From Bacillus sp. EB106-08-02-XG196 (GTDB lineage Bacteria; Bacillota; Bacilli; Bacillales; Cytobacillaceae), in NCBI RefSeq assembly GCF_013396335.1, contig NZ_JABWSY010000002.1, forward strand, positions 296 to 64,295: DNA of 64,000 nt, given 5' to 3'. The notes beneath the pieces were generated by a model. The model was not told the DNA's origin. It worked only from the letters and a program-made list of their open reading frames with translations, and ran no database searches. Position numbers and translations under genes: made by a program. The first letter of the stretch is position 1; every line of letters starts with the position of its first letter. Shown one piece after another: positions 25,581 through 33,702 of the stretch.

Positions 25581-26192
25581 ATGAAATTTAATTATCCAAA
25601 CGGAAAAAGATACGTTCCAAAAGAAATTGAAACGGAATCCAAAGTAAAGAAACCCAGTAATCACTCTTTTAGTAATAGAGGGATGACACTCGAGGATGAT
25701 TTGAACGATACGAATGAATATTACCGTGTGAGAAATATTGCTGTCATTCATAAAAAGCCTACACCCGTTCAAATAGTTCAGGTGGATTACCCTAAAAGAA
25801 GTGCAGCCGTCATCAAAGAAGCCTATTTTAAACAAGCTTCCACCACTGACTATAACGGGGTATATAAAGGTAAATACATCGATTTTGAGGCAAAGGAAAC
25901 AGCAAATCCAACCTCGTTTCCTTTGAAAAATTTCCATCAGCATCAAATCGATCATATGCAGGAAGTTGTTTCACAGGGTGGAATTTGTTTTGTTATTCTC
26001 AGGTTTTCCAAATTTGAACAAGTATATTTACTAGAAGCTAAACACTTGTTATCCTTTTGGGAAAGAATGAAAAATGGGGGTAGAAAATCAATTACAAAGG
26101 AAGAAATCGAGCAAAGAGGAGTTTATATTCCGCTTGGATTTCAACCCAGAATTGACTATATTAAAATAATCGATACTCTTTTTCATTTTTAG
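25581..26192 (+). CDS. recU: Holliday junction resolvase RecU
   Basis: A 203-aa endonuclease that cleaves four-way junctions with RuvAB and modulates RecA. Active-site residues are visible: Asp90 in STTDYNG, and Asp101, Glu103 and Lys105 in IDFEAKET. The N-terminal YPNGK and [12 protein letters not shown] are strongly conserved with B. subtilis. The ATG at 25581 follows GAGAGGTG; the upstream in-frame GTG overlaps that site. It is 42 nt upstream of ponA, the usual two-gene operon. Confidence 0.97.
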   Translation: MKFNYPNGKRYVPKEIETESKVKKPSNHSFSNRGMTLEDDLNDTNEYYRVRNIAVIHKKPTPVQIVQVDYPKRSAAVIKEAYFKQASTTDYNGVYKGKYIDFEAKETANPTSFPLKNFHQHQIDHMQEVVSQGGICFVILRFSKFEQVYLLEAKHLLSFWERMKNGGRKSITKEEIEQRGVYIPLGFQPRIDYIKIIDTLFHF

Positions 26193-26234
26193 ATAATAGA
26201 AAATGTTTGAAGTATGAAAGGAAGGAAATTGATC

Positions 26235-28766
26235 ATGGCAGAATCGAGAGAGGAGCGCCGTAAAAAACTCCAACAATCTAAAGGAAAACAAAAAGCGAAG
26301 AAAAAACCTAGCGGTATTGTTAAGAAAATTTTTCTGATACTTGTTGCCCTTGGCATTATTGGTATTTTGGCTGGCGTTGGAACTTTTGCTTATTTAGTAA
26401 AGGATACTCCTAAACTTGATCCGAAATTATTAAAAGACCCCATCTCCTCTAAAGTATTAGATAAAGATGGCGGGCTAATTGCAGAAGTTGGTTCAGTAAA
26501 CCGTGAATACGTAAACTATAAGGATATACCAAAACTTGTTGAAGATGCCGTTTTAGCAGTGGAGGATGTTCGTTTTTATAAGCACCATGGTTTGGACCCT
26601 ATCCGCTTGGCTGGGGCCGTTGTAGCCAATTTCAGGGAAGGTTTTGGTTCTGAAGGAGCAAGTACGATTACACAGCAGGTCATCAAGAATTCATTTTTAA
26701 CTCCTGAAAAAACCTTGAAGCGAAAGGTTCAGGAAGCATGGATGGCCTATCAGCTTGAACAAAAATATACAAAGCATCAAATTTTTGAAATGTATGTAAA
26801 CAAAGTCTTTGTTTCTGAAAACAGCCATGGACTTGCGACGGCTGCAAAAATTTATTATAACAAAGAATTAAGTGAGCTCACTCTGCCAGAAGCTGCGCAG
26901 CTGGCAGGAATGCCGCAAAGTCCAAATAATTACAACCCATTTGACCATCCTGATTTAGCAGAAAAAAGACGTAATATTGTACTAATGTTAATGGAGCAGC
27001 ATGGTTATATCACAAAAGAACAAATGGAAGAAGCAAAAAGTGTTCCAGTGACAGCCTCATTGGTTAAAGAAGAGGAAAGAGTTAGAGACGAAAAGCCTTT
27101 TGATTCTTTTGTCGATGCTGTTATCGATGAAGTAGAGGCTCAAGGAGACTTTGATATCTTTTCTGATGGCTTAACAATTCATACAACACTTGATAAAAAT
27201 GCACAATTACATGTGAATACCATTTTAAATACAGATGAAGTCATTAACTATCCAGATGCAGAATTCCAAGCAGGTATCGCTCTCATTGATACCAAGACAG
27301 GTGAAATTCGTGCGATTGGCGGCGGACGAAACCAAGAGGTTAGCCGAGGCTTTAACTATGCGATTGATACACAGCGACAGCCTGGATCAACAATTAAACC
27401 TGTACTGGACTATGGGCCAGCTATTGAATATCTCAATTGGGGTACCTATCAAACGATCGATGATAAACCAATAAAGTATTCAACTGGGCAAGAGTTTGGC
27501 AACTGGGATGACAAATACATGGGTCCAATCTCAATGCGTACGGCATTACAGTTATCAAGAAATACTCCTGCGGTTCAGGCGCTTCAACAGGTTGGTTTAG
27601 AAAAAGCGAAAGAATTTGCTATCAACTTAGGTATACCGCTGAAAGAAATTTTTGAATCCTATGCCATTGGCGGTTTTGGAGGAAAAACAGTAGGGGTATC
27701 GCCTCTCCAAATGGCAGGAGCCTACAGTGCATTTGGAAATAACGGAATGTATACAAAGCCTTATGCCGTGAAGAAAATTGAGCTTAGAGATGGTACAGTC
27801 CTTGACACTGCACCTGAATCAAAGCTTGTCATGAAGGATTCTACTGCTTTCATGATTACTGATATGTTAAAGAGCGTTATGGTTTCACCAGGTACTGGGA
27901 CAACGGCAAGAGTTCCAGGACTTCCAATCGCAGGGAAAACTGGTACAACTAACTATACAGAAGATGAAATGAAAAAGTGGAATATTACAAGCAGCAGGGT
28001 TGTGCCTGATGCCTGGTTTGCGGGTTATACAACCAACTATACTGCGTCCGTTTGGACGGGTTATTCGAGTCGTAAAACGCCAATACAATCAGGTGCAGAC
28101 CAAAGAATCGCCCAACTAATCTTTAAGAATTTAATGGAATATGTGTCAAAGGATATCCAGACACCTGACTTCACTGTTCCAGATAGCGTGCAAAAGGTTA
28201 GAGTTGAAAAAGGTTCTAAACCGCCTGCATTAGCAAGTGAGTTTACACCTGATAGTGAGGTTATTGTGGAGTATGCCGTGAAAGGTCATGCACCAAAAAA
28301 GGTATCAGAAAAATACAACAAGATTGACGCTCCTAGTAACCCTAGAGCACTCTATAATGCTGAAAAGAACGAAGTCACACTAACCTGGGATTACAACCAT
28401 CCTGAGAATACCGGTGTCGAATTCGAGGTTACCATTTCTGGTGGTGCTGCACCACAGACATCGAAAATATCAGAAAAAGTAGTTACTCTTCAGAATCCAG
28501 TACCAGGTACAAAGTATAGCATCAGTATCATTGCTATTATTGGTGACAAGAGAAGCGATCCGGCCGCCACTACAGTTGATATACCATTACCGCAGCAAGA
28601 AGAAGAGGATGAAGGTAATGGAAATGGAAACGGCAATGGTGAGGGTGATGGAAATCCTGAAGGGGATGGCGATGGAAATGGAGATGAACCCGGAACCACA
28701 GAGCCCGGAGCCGGAAATGAAAATGGAAACGGCAATGGTAATGGTAATGGCACCAGTGGAGGATAA
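26235..28766 (+). CDS. ponA: Penicillin-binding protein 1 (PonA), bifunctional
   Basis: An 843-aa peptidoglycan synthase. Cytosolic basic tail (1-30), one membrane span (31-55), GT51 glycosyltransferase (about 75-260, catalytic Glu110 in AVEDVRFYKHHG) and transpeptidase with SxxK at Ser385-Lys388, SxN at 441-443 and KTG at 568-570. A fibronectin type III-like domain follows (about 690-775). The last 65 residues are a low-complexity Gly/Asn/Glu tail, so the C-terminus is long and disordered. The start at 26235 follows GGAAGG. GpsB, its localisation partner, is in the same window. Confidence 0.96.
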   Translation: MAESREERRKKLQQSKGKQKAKKKPSGIVKKIFLILVALGIIGILAGVGTFAYLVKDTPKLDPKLLKDPISSKVLDKDGGLIAEVGSVNREYVNYKDIPKLVEDAVLAVEDVRFYKHHGLDPIRLAGAVVANFREGFGSEGASTITQQVIKNSFLTPEKTLKRKVQEAWMAYQLEQKYTKHQIFEMYVNKVFVSENSHGLATAAKIYYNKELSELTLPEAAQLAGMPQSPNNYNPFDHPDLAEKRRNIVLMLMEQHGYITKEQMEEAKSVPVTASLVKEEERVRDEKPFDSFVDAVIDEVEAQGDFDIFSDGLTIHTTLDKNAQLHVNTILNTDEVINYPDAEFQAGIALIDTKTGEIRAIGGGRNQEVSRGFNYAIDTQRQPGSTIKPVLDYGPAIEYLNWGTYQTIDDKPIKYSTGQEFGNWDDKYMGPISMRTALQLSRNTPAVQALQQVGLEKAKEFAINLGIPLKEIFESYAIGGFGGKTVGVSPLQMAGAYSAFGNNGMYTKPYAVKKIELRDGTVLDTAPESKLVMKDSTAFMITDMLKSVMVSPGTGTTARVPGLPIAGKTGTTNYTEDEMKKWNITSSRVVPDAWFAGYTTNYTASVWTGYSSRKTPIQSGADQRIAQLIFKNLMEYVSKDIQTPDFTVPDSVQKVRVEKGSKPPALASEFTPDSEVIVEYAVKGHAPKKVSEKYNKIDAPSNPRALYNAEKNEVTLTWDYNHPENTGVEFEVTISGGAAPQTSKISEKVVTLQNPVPGTKYSISIIAIIGDKRSDPAATTVDIPLPQQEEEDEGNGNGNGNGEGDGNPEGDGDGNGDEPGTTEPGAGNENGNGNGNGNGTSGG

Positions 28767-28777
28767 ATCTCGGATAC

Positions 28778-28815
28778 AAAAAAGCGTCTAGCCCTTTTGG
28801 CTTAGACGCTTTTTT
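28778..28815. terminator. Bidirectional terminator between ponA and ypoC
   Basis: Stem AAAAAGCGTCTA-GCC/GGC-T-TAGACGCTTTTT, with A and T runs on both sides, between convergent genes. Confidence 0.9.
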
Positions 28816-29204
28816 ACAATATTTTTCTTTGCCAATAGTTTTTCTTGCTCTGTCATCAACTCGGATAGTTGACGGTAGGAATGAAATAGGTTTGGTCTTC
28901 TTATGATAAAACCTAATCTTTCATCAAGGTTAACTGGTTTCATTTCTATGCTTCCCAATGGCTCAAGTTCATTAAGCTTGACTTGTCTATCATTGGACCA
29001 ATATAAAAAATGTATAAACAAGCCGACCCCTTTTTTCATCCCTTTAAGTGTAGTTTGTTGGTCCCGATTACGATAAAGGGTTTCTAGTTCAGTTTTTAGT
29101 AGATTCCATTCAGCTAAAAGGAATGAAATGACTTCATTTTCAGTTTCAGCCGGAACCTCTAAGTCTAGTTCCTCTAAAAAAGGGATTAATTGTTGATTAT
29201 CCAT
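28788..29204 (-). CDS. ypoC: YpoC family protein
   Basis: A 138-aa protein of unknown function. The core pattern GMKKGVGLFIHFLYWSN is near 53-69 and PVNLDERLGFIIRRP near 90-104. It overlaps the end of nth by 8 nt and is the last gene of the dnaD-nth-ypoC group, as in B. subtilis. Confidence 0.85.
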   Translation of the reverse strand: MDNQQLIPFLEELDLEVPAETENEVISFLLAEWNLLKTELETLYRNRDQQTTLKGMKKGVGLFIHFLYWSNDRQVKLNELEPLGSIEMKPVNLDERLGFIIRRPNLFHSYRQLSELMTEQEKLLAKKNIVKKRLSQKG

Positions 29205-29859
29205 TCACTGCTTCCCTGCCCTTCATTCTCTTCTTCCCTTCCCTGCACAGCTCTAATAAAGGGCAGCTTGGGCATTGTGGATTTTGAGCTTTACAATGGT
29301 AGCGGCCAAAGAAAATCAATCTGTGATGGGTATCAGACCACTCGTCTTTTGGTACCTTTTTCATTAATGTTTTTTCTACTTCGAGCACAGAATCCTTCCA
29401 GCGGCATATACCGAGCCGCTTACTTACTCTTTCAACATGAGTATCTACTGCGATAGCAGGAATATTAAAAGCCACTGATACGACCACATTTGCCGTTTTT
29501 CTTCCTACACCCGGAAGTTTCGTTAATTCATCACGGTCCTTCGGCACTTCACCGTCATATTCATCCAATAATAGACGTGCTAGACTCTGAATATTCTTAG
29601 CCTTATTTCTATAGAGTCCAATGGAGCGAATATCATTTTGCAGTTCTTCTAGAGGAACCGCTAAATAATCCTCTGGTGTTTTGTATTTCTTAAATAATTC
29701 CTTGGTAACCTTATTGACGAGAACATCCGTACATTGTGCAGACAATGCCACCGCAATGACCAGCTCAAAAGGATTTGAATGTACTAATTCACAATGAGCA
29801 TCAGGAAACATCTCGCCCATTTGATCGAGACAAAAACGAATTTGTGTATTGTTTAACAA
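29197..29859 (-). CDS. nth: Endonuclease III
   Basis: A 220-aa bifunctional DNA glycosylase/AP lyase for oxidised pyrimidines. The helix-hairpin-helix LPGVGRKTANVV contains catalytic Lys121, and catalytic Asp139 follows in AVDTHVERV. The C-terminal [4Fe-4S] cysteines are Cys189, Cys196, Cys199 and Cys205 (spacing 6-2-5, as in the family). It lies 72 nt after dnaD, separated by a hairpin. Confidence 0.97.
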   Translation of the reverse strand: MLNNTQIRFCLDQMGEMFPDAHCELVHSNPFELVIAVALSAQCTDVLVNKVTKELFKKYKTPEDYLAVPLEELQNDIRSIGLYRNKAKNIQSLARLLLDEYDGEVPKDRDELTKLPGVGRKTANVVVSVAFNIPAIAVDTHVERVSKRLGICRWKDSVLEVEKTLMKKVPKDEWSDTHHRLIFFGRYHCKAQNPQCPSCPLLELCREGKKRMKGREAVNG

Positions 29860-29897
29860 AATAACTTCACCTGCCAGTTAGTGATATAAATGGAAAC

Positions 29898-29923
29898 AAA
29901 CGAGAGAATTTCTCCTCTCGTTT
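29898..29923 (-). terminator. Hairpin between dnaD and nth
   Basis: Stem AAACGAGAG/CTCTCGTTT with an 8-nt loop. The sequence beyond it on the minus strand has only a short T run, so partial readthrough into nth is likely. Confidence 0.65.
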
Positions 29924-29931
29924 AGTAAATT

Positions 29932-30636
29932 TTATTGCTCCAGCCAGTTGTAAAAAGGCACAGAATTAGTTGTTGAGGCTTGAGAATCTTGCGCCGGCCG
30001 ATTTGGCGTCTGCTTTTGGCGAAACTTTCGCCCATGATTTTTCGCCTGTTCAATTGTCTTTATGCCATTCTTTTTCCATTCAAAAAGAATCCTGTCAATA
30101 TAACGGAAATTTAACTTTCCAGACATGACCGATTCTCGTAATGCTGCCTTAATGATTACAGGATCGTGGTGGTCGTCATCCATCCACATTGCCAGTGATT
30201 CACACTCAAACGGGGATAATGGACGTCCAAATTCCTTCTCGAAACATGTGTATAGATCACTTTCATCTGCTTTCTTAGTGACCTCTTGAGTTTGTTTATT
30301 TTTCATTAAAAACTGGTCTACAAGTTTTTCCCATAAAGATCCTACAGAGTATTTCTCAAACCTGATTCCTTCTGAAGAGTATTGATCTATTATTTGTATA
30401 AATCCTTTTTGAATTAATCTTCTCAGCATTTCATTGCATTCTGAAACAGTAATCGTCATCCGAGATGATAGTTCTTCTGGAGTGGGAAAGTCGTTTCCCT
30501 TTTCTATAAAAGTCATAATATTTAATAAAAGAACAAGTTCGTATTCATTTAGATTCATATTTCGGTACTCAGAAAATAATAAAGCAGGAACCGTTATATT
30601 ACCTTCTTGAAGCCATGATAATATATTTGTTTTCAT
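29932..30636 (-). CDS. dnaD: Primosomal DNA remodelling protein DnaD
   Basis: A 234-aa replication initiation protein that loads with DnaA, DnaB and DnaI. The N-terminal winged helix (about 15-100) ends near GFIQIIDQYSS. The C-terminal DnaB_2 domain (about 130-200) has the DNA-binding signature YIDRILFEWKKNGIKT. The protein ends VPFYNWLEQ, as in B. subtilis. The ATG at 30636 follows AGAGGTG by 9 nt; the longer frame from 30681 precedes it. Confidence 0.95.
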   Translation of the reverse strand: MKTNILSWLQEGNITVPALLFSEYRNMNLNEYELVLLLNIMTFIEKGNDFPTPEELSSRMTITVSECNEMLRRLIQKGFIQIIDQYSSEGIRFEKYSVGSLWEKLVDQFLMKNKQTQEVTKKADESDLYTCFEKEFGRPLSPFECESLAMWMDDDHHDPVIIKAALRESVMSGKLNFRYIDRILFEWKKNGIKTIEQAKNHGRKFRQKQTPNRPAQDSQASTTNSVPFYNWLEQ

Positions 30637-30720
30637 GTTTTGCGACACCTCTTGCTTAGTATACCATGAACAACCTCTCACAGTAAGAGAATTGAAATAT
30701 CCAGATATTATAAAAAAAGC

Positions 30721-30746
30721 AAAAAGCCTGCAATCGCAGACTTTTT
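30721..30746 (-). terminator. Terminator after aspB
   Basis: Stem AAAAAG-C-CTGC/GCAG-A-CTTTTT with a 4-nt loop; on the minus strand a T-rich run follows. It separates aspB from dnaD. Confidence 0.8.
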
Positions 30747-30763
30747 ATTAAAAATCCAATATT

Positions 30764-31957
30764 TTACCGTTGACGCTTAGATTCAACAAAATCCTTTATT
30801 CTTGCCACAGCCTTTTCTAAGAGGTCAAGTGAGGTTGCATAGGAAAGACGGATATTATCTGGTGTACCAAATCCGGAGCCAGGGATAACCGCTACCTTTG
30901 CTTCTACAAGCAAAGCTTCAACAAATGCATCTACATCTTGATATCCTGTTAATTCAGCTGCAGCCTTTACATTTGGATATAAATAAAATGCACCTTGAGG
31001 CTTCACACAAGCAAATCCTGGAATCGCAACAAGTTGATCATAAACAACTTCTAAACGATGTTCAAATGCCTGACGCATTTCTTCTACAGGCTCTTGTGGA
31101 CCGTTATAGGCAGCTATAGAGGCATACTGAGCAGTTGTGGTCGGATTAGATGTGCTATGACTTGCTAGGTTTGTCATGGCCTCTATAACCTCTTTATTTC
31201 CTGCAGCATAACCAATACGCCAGCCTGTCATGGAGTGTGATTTTGAAACACCATTTATGACAATAGTCTGCTCCTTTAAATTTGGAGATAACTGTGCAAT
31301 GGATACATGCTTATGTTCACCATAAATGAGCTTTTCATAAATCTCATCAGATACGATTAAAATATTTCTTTCAAGGCATAATTTGCCTAATTCCTGAAGT
31401 TCTTCTGCGGAATAAATAACACCTGTAGGATTACTGGGAGAATTGATTATAATTGCCTTAGTTCTCTCTGTAATCACCGATTCTAATTGGTGAGGAGTAA
31501 TCTTAAATTGTTGTGACTCAAATCCCTCTACGTAAATCGGAACGCCACCGGCTAATTTAACTTGTTCAGGATAGCTTACCCAGTAAGGGGTTGGGATGAT
31601 GACTTCGTCACCCTCATTTAAGAGAACTTGAAAAAGCGTATATAAAACATGTTTTGCTCCGTTCCCTACAATGATTTCATTTGGTTTATAAGTAAGCCCT
31701 TGGTCTCTTTCTAACTTTTCAATGATTGCCTTCTTTAAGGCCGGCAAGCCTGCAGAAGGGGTGTACTTCGTATGTCCTTCATTCATAGACCGGACTGCTG
31801 CGTCTAATATATGTTGTGGAGTGTTATAATCAGGTTCACCCGCACCTAAACCAATTACATCCTCCCCTTGTTCCTTTAATTCTTTAGCCTTTGCTGTAAT
31901 TGCTAATGTTGTTGACGGTGTAAGCGCCATTACTCTGTTTGCTAATTTCACTGCCAT
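30764..31957 (-). CDS. aspB: Aspartate aminotransferase
   Basis: A 397-aa class I PLP aminotransferase exchanging aspartate and 2-oxoglutarate for oxaloacetate and glutamate. The PLP lysine is Lys239 in GVSKSHSMTGWRIG, with SPSNPTG near 173-179 and SDEIYE near 203-208. AGGAGG lies 7 nt before the ATG at 31957, which excludes the extended frame to 32011. It follows ypmA-ypmB in the same order as B. subtilis. Confidence 0.94.
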   Translation of the reverse strand: MAVKLANRVMALTPSTTLAITAKAKELKEQGEDVIGLGAGEPDYNTPQHILDAAVRSMNEGHTKYTPSAGLPALKKAIIEKLERDQGLTYKPNEIIVGNGAKHVLYTLFQVLLNEGDEVIIPTPYWVSYPEQVKLAGGVPIYVEGFESQQFKITPHQLESVITERTKAIIINSPSNPTGVIYSAEELQELGKLCLERNILIVSDEIYEKLIYGEHKHVSIAQLSPNLKEQTIVINGVSKSHSMTGWRIGYAAGNKEVIEAMTNLASHSTSNPTTTAQYASIAAYNGPQEPVEEMRQAFEHRLEVVYDQLVAIPGFACVKPQGAFYLYPNVKAAAELTGYQDVDAFVEALLVEAKVAVIPGSGFGTPDNIRLSYATSLDLLEKAVARIKDFVESKRQR

Positions 31958-31983
31958 TTCTATTCCTCCTGCTCCTATACAAG

Positions 31984-32457
31984 CTATAAATTTTCGATAT
32001 TTTTTAGCCACTCACCTGTTTTAAAGTGTACATAATAATAATTTATTAAATTATTTTCAGAACGGTAATAAATTTCCCATAAAGGGATATTATTTTCCAT
32101 TCCTAATTTAACGGAAATAATCTTTTTGGGATTTTTTTCTTCCAACATTCTTTGAACAGCATCTTCTTTAGAAATGCCGTTTTTACGTTTATCCCACATC
32201 ACTTTCTTGCTTTTCTCAGGGATCCAAACGATAATATTTTCACCTTTTTTATTTTTCCCCTCTAGGATATTAACAGTCTCTGTTCCATGATAAATATGAA
32301 AATCCTCGACATCGTTTAGCTCGACCTTTTCCTTTGCCAATGAAACAGCCTTTTCTTCTGCAGAATTTAGAGGTTCCTGGGCAGTTGCATATACTTTAAT
32401 AAAAACACCAACACAAATTACTATAAATAAAACTAGAAATAAAATAATTTTTTTCAT
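31984..32457 (-). CDS. ypmB: YpmB family membrane-anchored protein
   Basis: A 157-aa protein with an N-terminal signal anchor (about 3-24, KKIILFLVLFIVICVGVFIK) and an extracytoplasmic PepSY-like domain (NIIVWIPEKSKKVMWDKRKNG region and a C-terminal IPLWEIYYRSENNLINYYYV). Function is not established. It is 26 nt upstream of aspB. Confidence 0.85.
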   Translation of the reverse strand: MKKIILFLVLFIVICVGVFIKVYATAQEPLNSAEEKAVSLAKEKVELNDVEDFHIYHGTETVNILEGKNKKGENIIVWIPEKSKKVMWDKRKNGISKEDAVQRMLEEKNPKKIISVKLGMENNIPLWEIYYRSENNLINYYYVHFKTGEWLKNIENL

Positions 32458-32469
32458 TGTACTCCACTT

Positions 32470-32590
32470 CTTCCAGCTGCGGCTCCTAACTTTTCGGTCG
32501 TTTCAATCCGTCCCTACAAATCCAAAGTGCAGGATTTGCAGTGCCGGCTTGTAATCGTCTGTCAAAGTTGGACAGTCGCCTCCGCTTTAC
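32470..32590. repeat. Dispersed intergenic repeat (bcr-like), first copy
   Basis: A GC-richer block between ypmA and ypmB running from CCAGCTGCGGCTCCTAACTT to CAGTCGCCTCCGCTTTAC. Its ends resemble, in reverse orientation, the element at 45623-45748. It contains an internal inverted repeat AAATCCAAAGTGCAGGATTT. I recognise this as the style of short mobile-like intergenic repeats common in Bacillus genomes. It has no coding potential. Confidence 0.65.
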
Positions 32591-32595
32591 ATCTT

Positions 32596-32766
32596 TTATG
32601 TACGATAAATGGTAAAAATAGCTTTACTTTGATCTTCTTGATCGAGTGCCAGTCCAAACATTAAGTCCTTTTGTTTTAATGTTCGATTAAGGGCGTCAAC
32701 AATTTTGTATAAGTCCGGACTATGCTGAAGTTTAACACTTGAGAGGACTTCTATTTTTGATTCCAT
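32596..32766 (-). CDS. ypmA: YpmA family small protein
   Basis: A 56-aa protein beginning MESKIEVLSSVKLQ and ending IFTIYRT, near-identical in pattern to B. subtilis YpmA (DALNRTLKQKDLMFGLALD in the middle). Function unknown. AGGAGG lies 6 nt before the ATG. It sits directly upstream of the intergenic repeat and ypmB. Confidence 0.9.
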   Translation of the reverse strand: MESKIEVLSSVKLQHSPDLYKIVDALNRTLKQKDLMFGLALDQEDQSKAIFTIYRT

Positions 32767-32800
32767 TGTATTCCTCCTTTATCTCTTTAAAGCAATAATA

Positions 32801-33655
32801 TCAGCTAAAGTCTTCCTTTTCTACTGGAAAAGTGAATACTTCATAGTTATTTTCAGTAAATTTTAACGTAATGGTACCATGCTTTTTTGTGAAAAACACT
32901 TCAGACCATGTATCCTGCAGGTCATAGATAATATCGGGGTCAGGTTGATGCTGCTCTGATTCAAATAGAATTGAAATTTGCGGATTAACATGTTGAATTA
33001 ATTTCTCCGATAATGAATCTTCCTTAGCCCAGTTTGGCACTTTAAAAATAGTAACATCATCTAAATTTTTCTTTAATAAATTTTCTTCTACTTGTTGACT
33101 TGACGAGGTCATCAGAAATAAACGATGCTTAAAAAATTGCAGGGTAAAGTCTATCCCTTCATTTTCTCCTATACCTGCATAAAGAACTTCTGCAGACAAA
33201 TCGGGGAAAAGGACTTGTGTTGTTCCCTCTGTCCAAGGAACCACTTTAACCCCCGAAAAAGAAAGTGACATATTCGTTAATTCCTTTACAATTTCAGCTG
33301 TTGCAATCAATTGCTTTACATTATATTTTGAAATGATTTGCGTAAGTTGGTCAAGAAATAGATTTTGAGTGTTTGTGATGATAAGGGTTGAAATTTCTTT
33401 AACACCGTAAGTTTTGAGCACATCCCGCAATTCATCACTTGTTTCTTCTCCACCCGTGTTAACCAAAATATTCTCGCCATTGGAGCCTTGAATCAGGGTC
33501 GCTTCTCCGTCACCTAAGCCCAAAAAAGTGACAGCAATTTCATGGTCCTTCAAATTCAAATCGATACTTTCTACATTACCATAATTATAAGAAGAGGCAC
33601 TTCCAATCGAAGTTAATTGGAAAAAAATTGCTGCCACAATTAATAATTTTCTCAT
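32801..33655 (-). CDS. Secreted ComEC-like beta-lactamase-fold protein with lost metal ligands
   Basis: A 284-aa protein with a signal peptide (about 1-19, cut near GSAS). The fold opens as in ComEC/Rec2 hydrolase domains: IAVTFLGLGDGEATLI, then ENILVNTGGEE. The expected metal motif (HxHxDH in a THPDxDH loop) is replaced by TNTQNLFLDQL, so no catalytic metal site remains. The ATG at 33655 follows GGAGGT by 6 nt. A sensing or binding role is possible. It lies just after dinG and I do not know a characterised homologue. Confidence 0.75.
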   Translation of the reverse strand: MRKLLIVAAIFFQLTSIGSASSYNYGNVESIDLNLKDHEIAVTFLGLGDGEATLIQGSNGENILVNTGGEETSDELRDVLKTYGVKEISTLIITNTQNLFLDQLTQIISKYNVKQLIATAEIVKELTNMSLSFSGVKVVPWTEGTTQVLFPDLSAEVLYAGIGENEGIDFTLQFFKHRLFLMTSSSQQVEENLLKKNLDDVTIFKVPNWAKEDSLSEKLIQHVNPQISILFESEQHQPDPDIIYDLQDTWSEVFFTKKHGTITLKFTENNYEVFTFPVEKEDFS

Positions 33656-33702
33656 ACACATACCTCCAATACTAATAGGATGTGTAATTTTTCCCAATTT
33701 CA

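Noticed and set aside
20984..28766. Prophage or genomic island
   Set aside because: Gene order follows the B. subtilis ypp-recU-ponA block and no integrase, tRNA edge or phage gene is seen.
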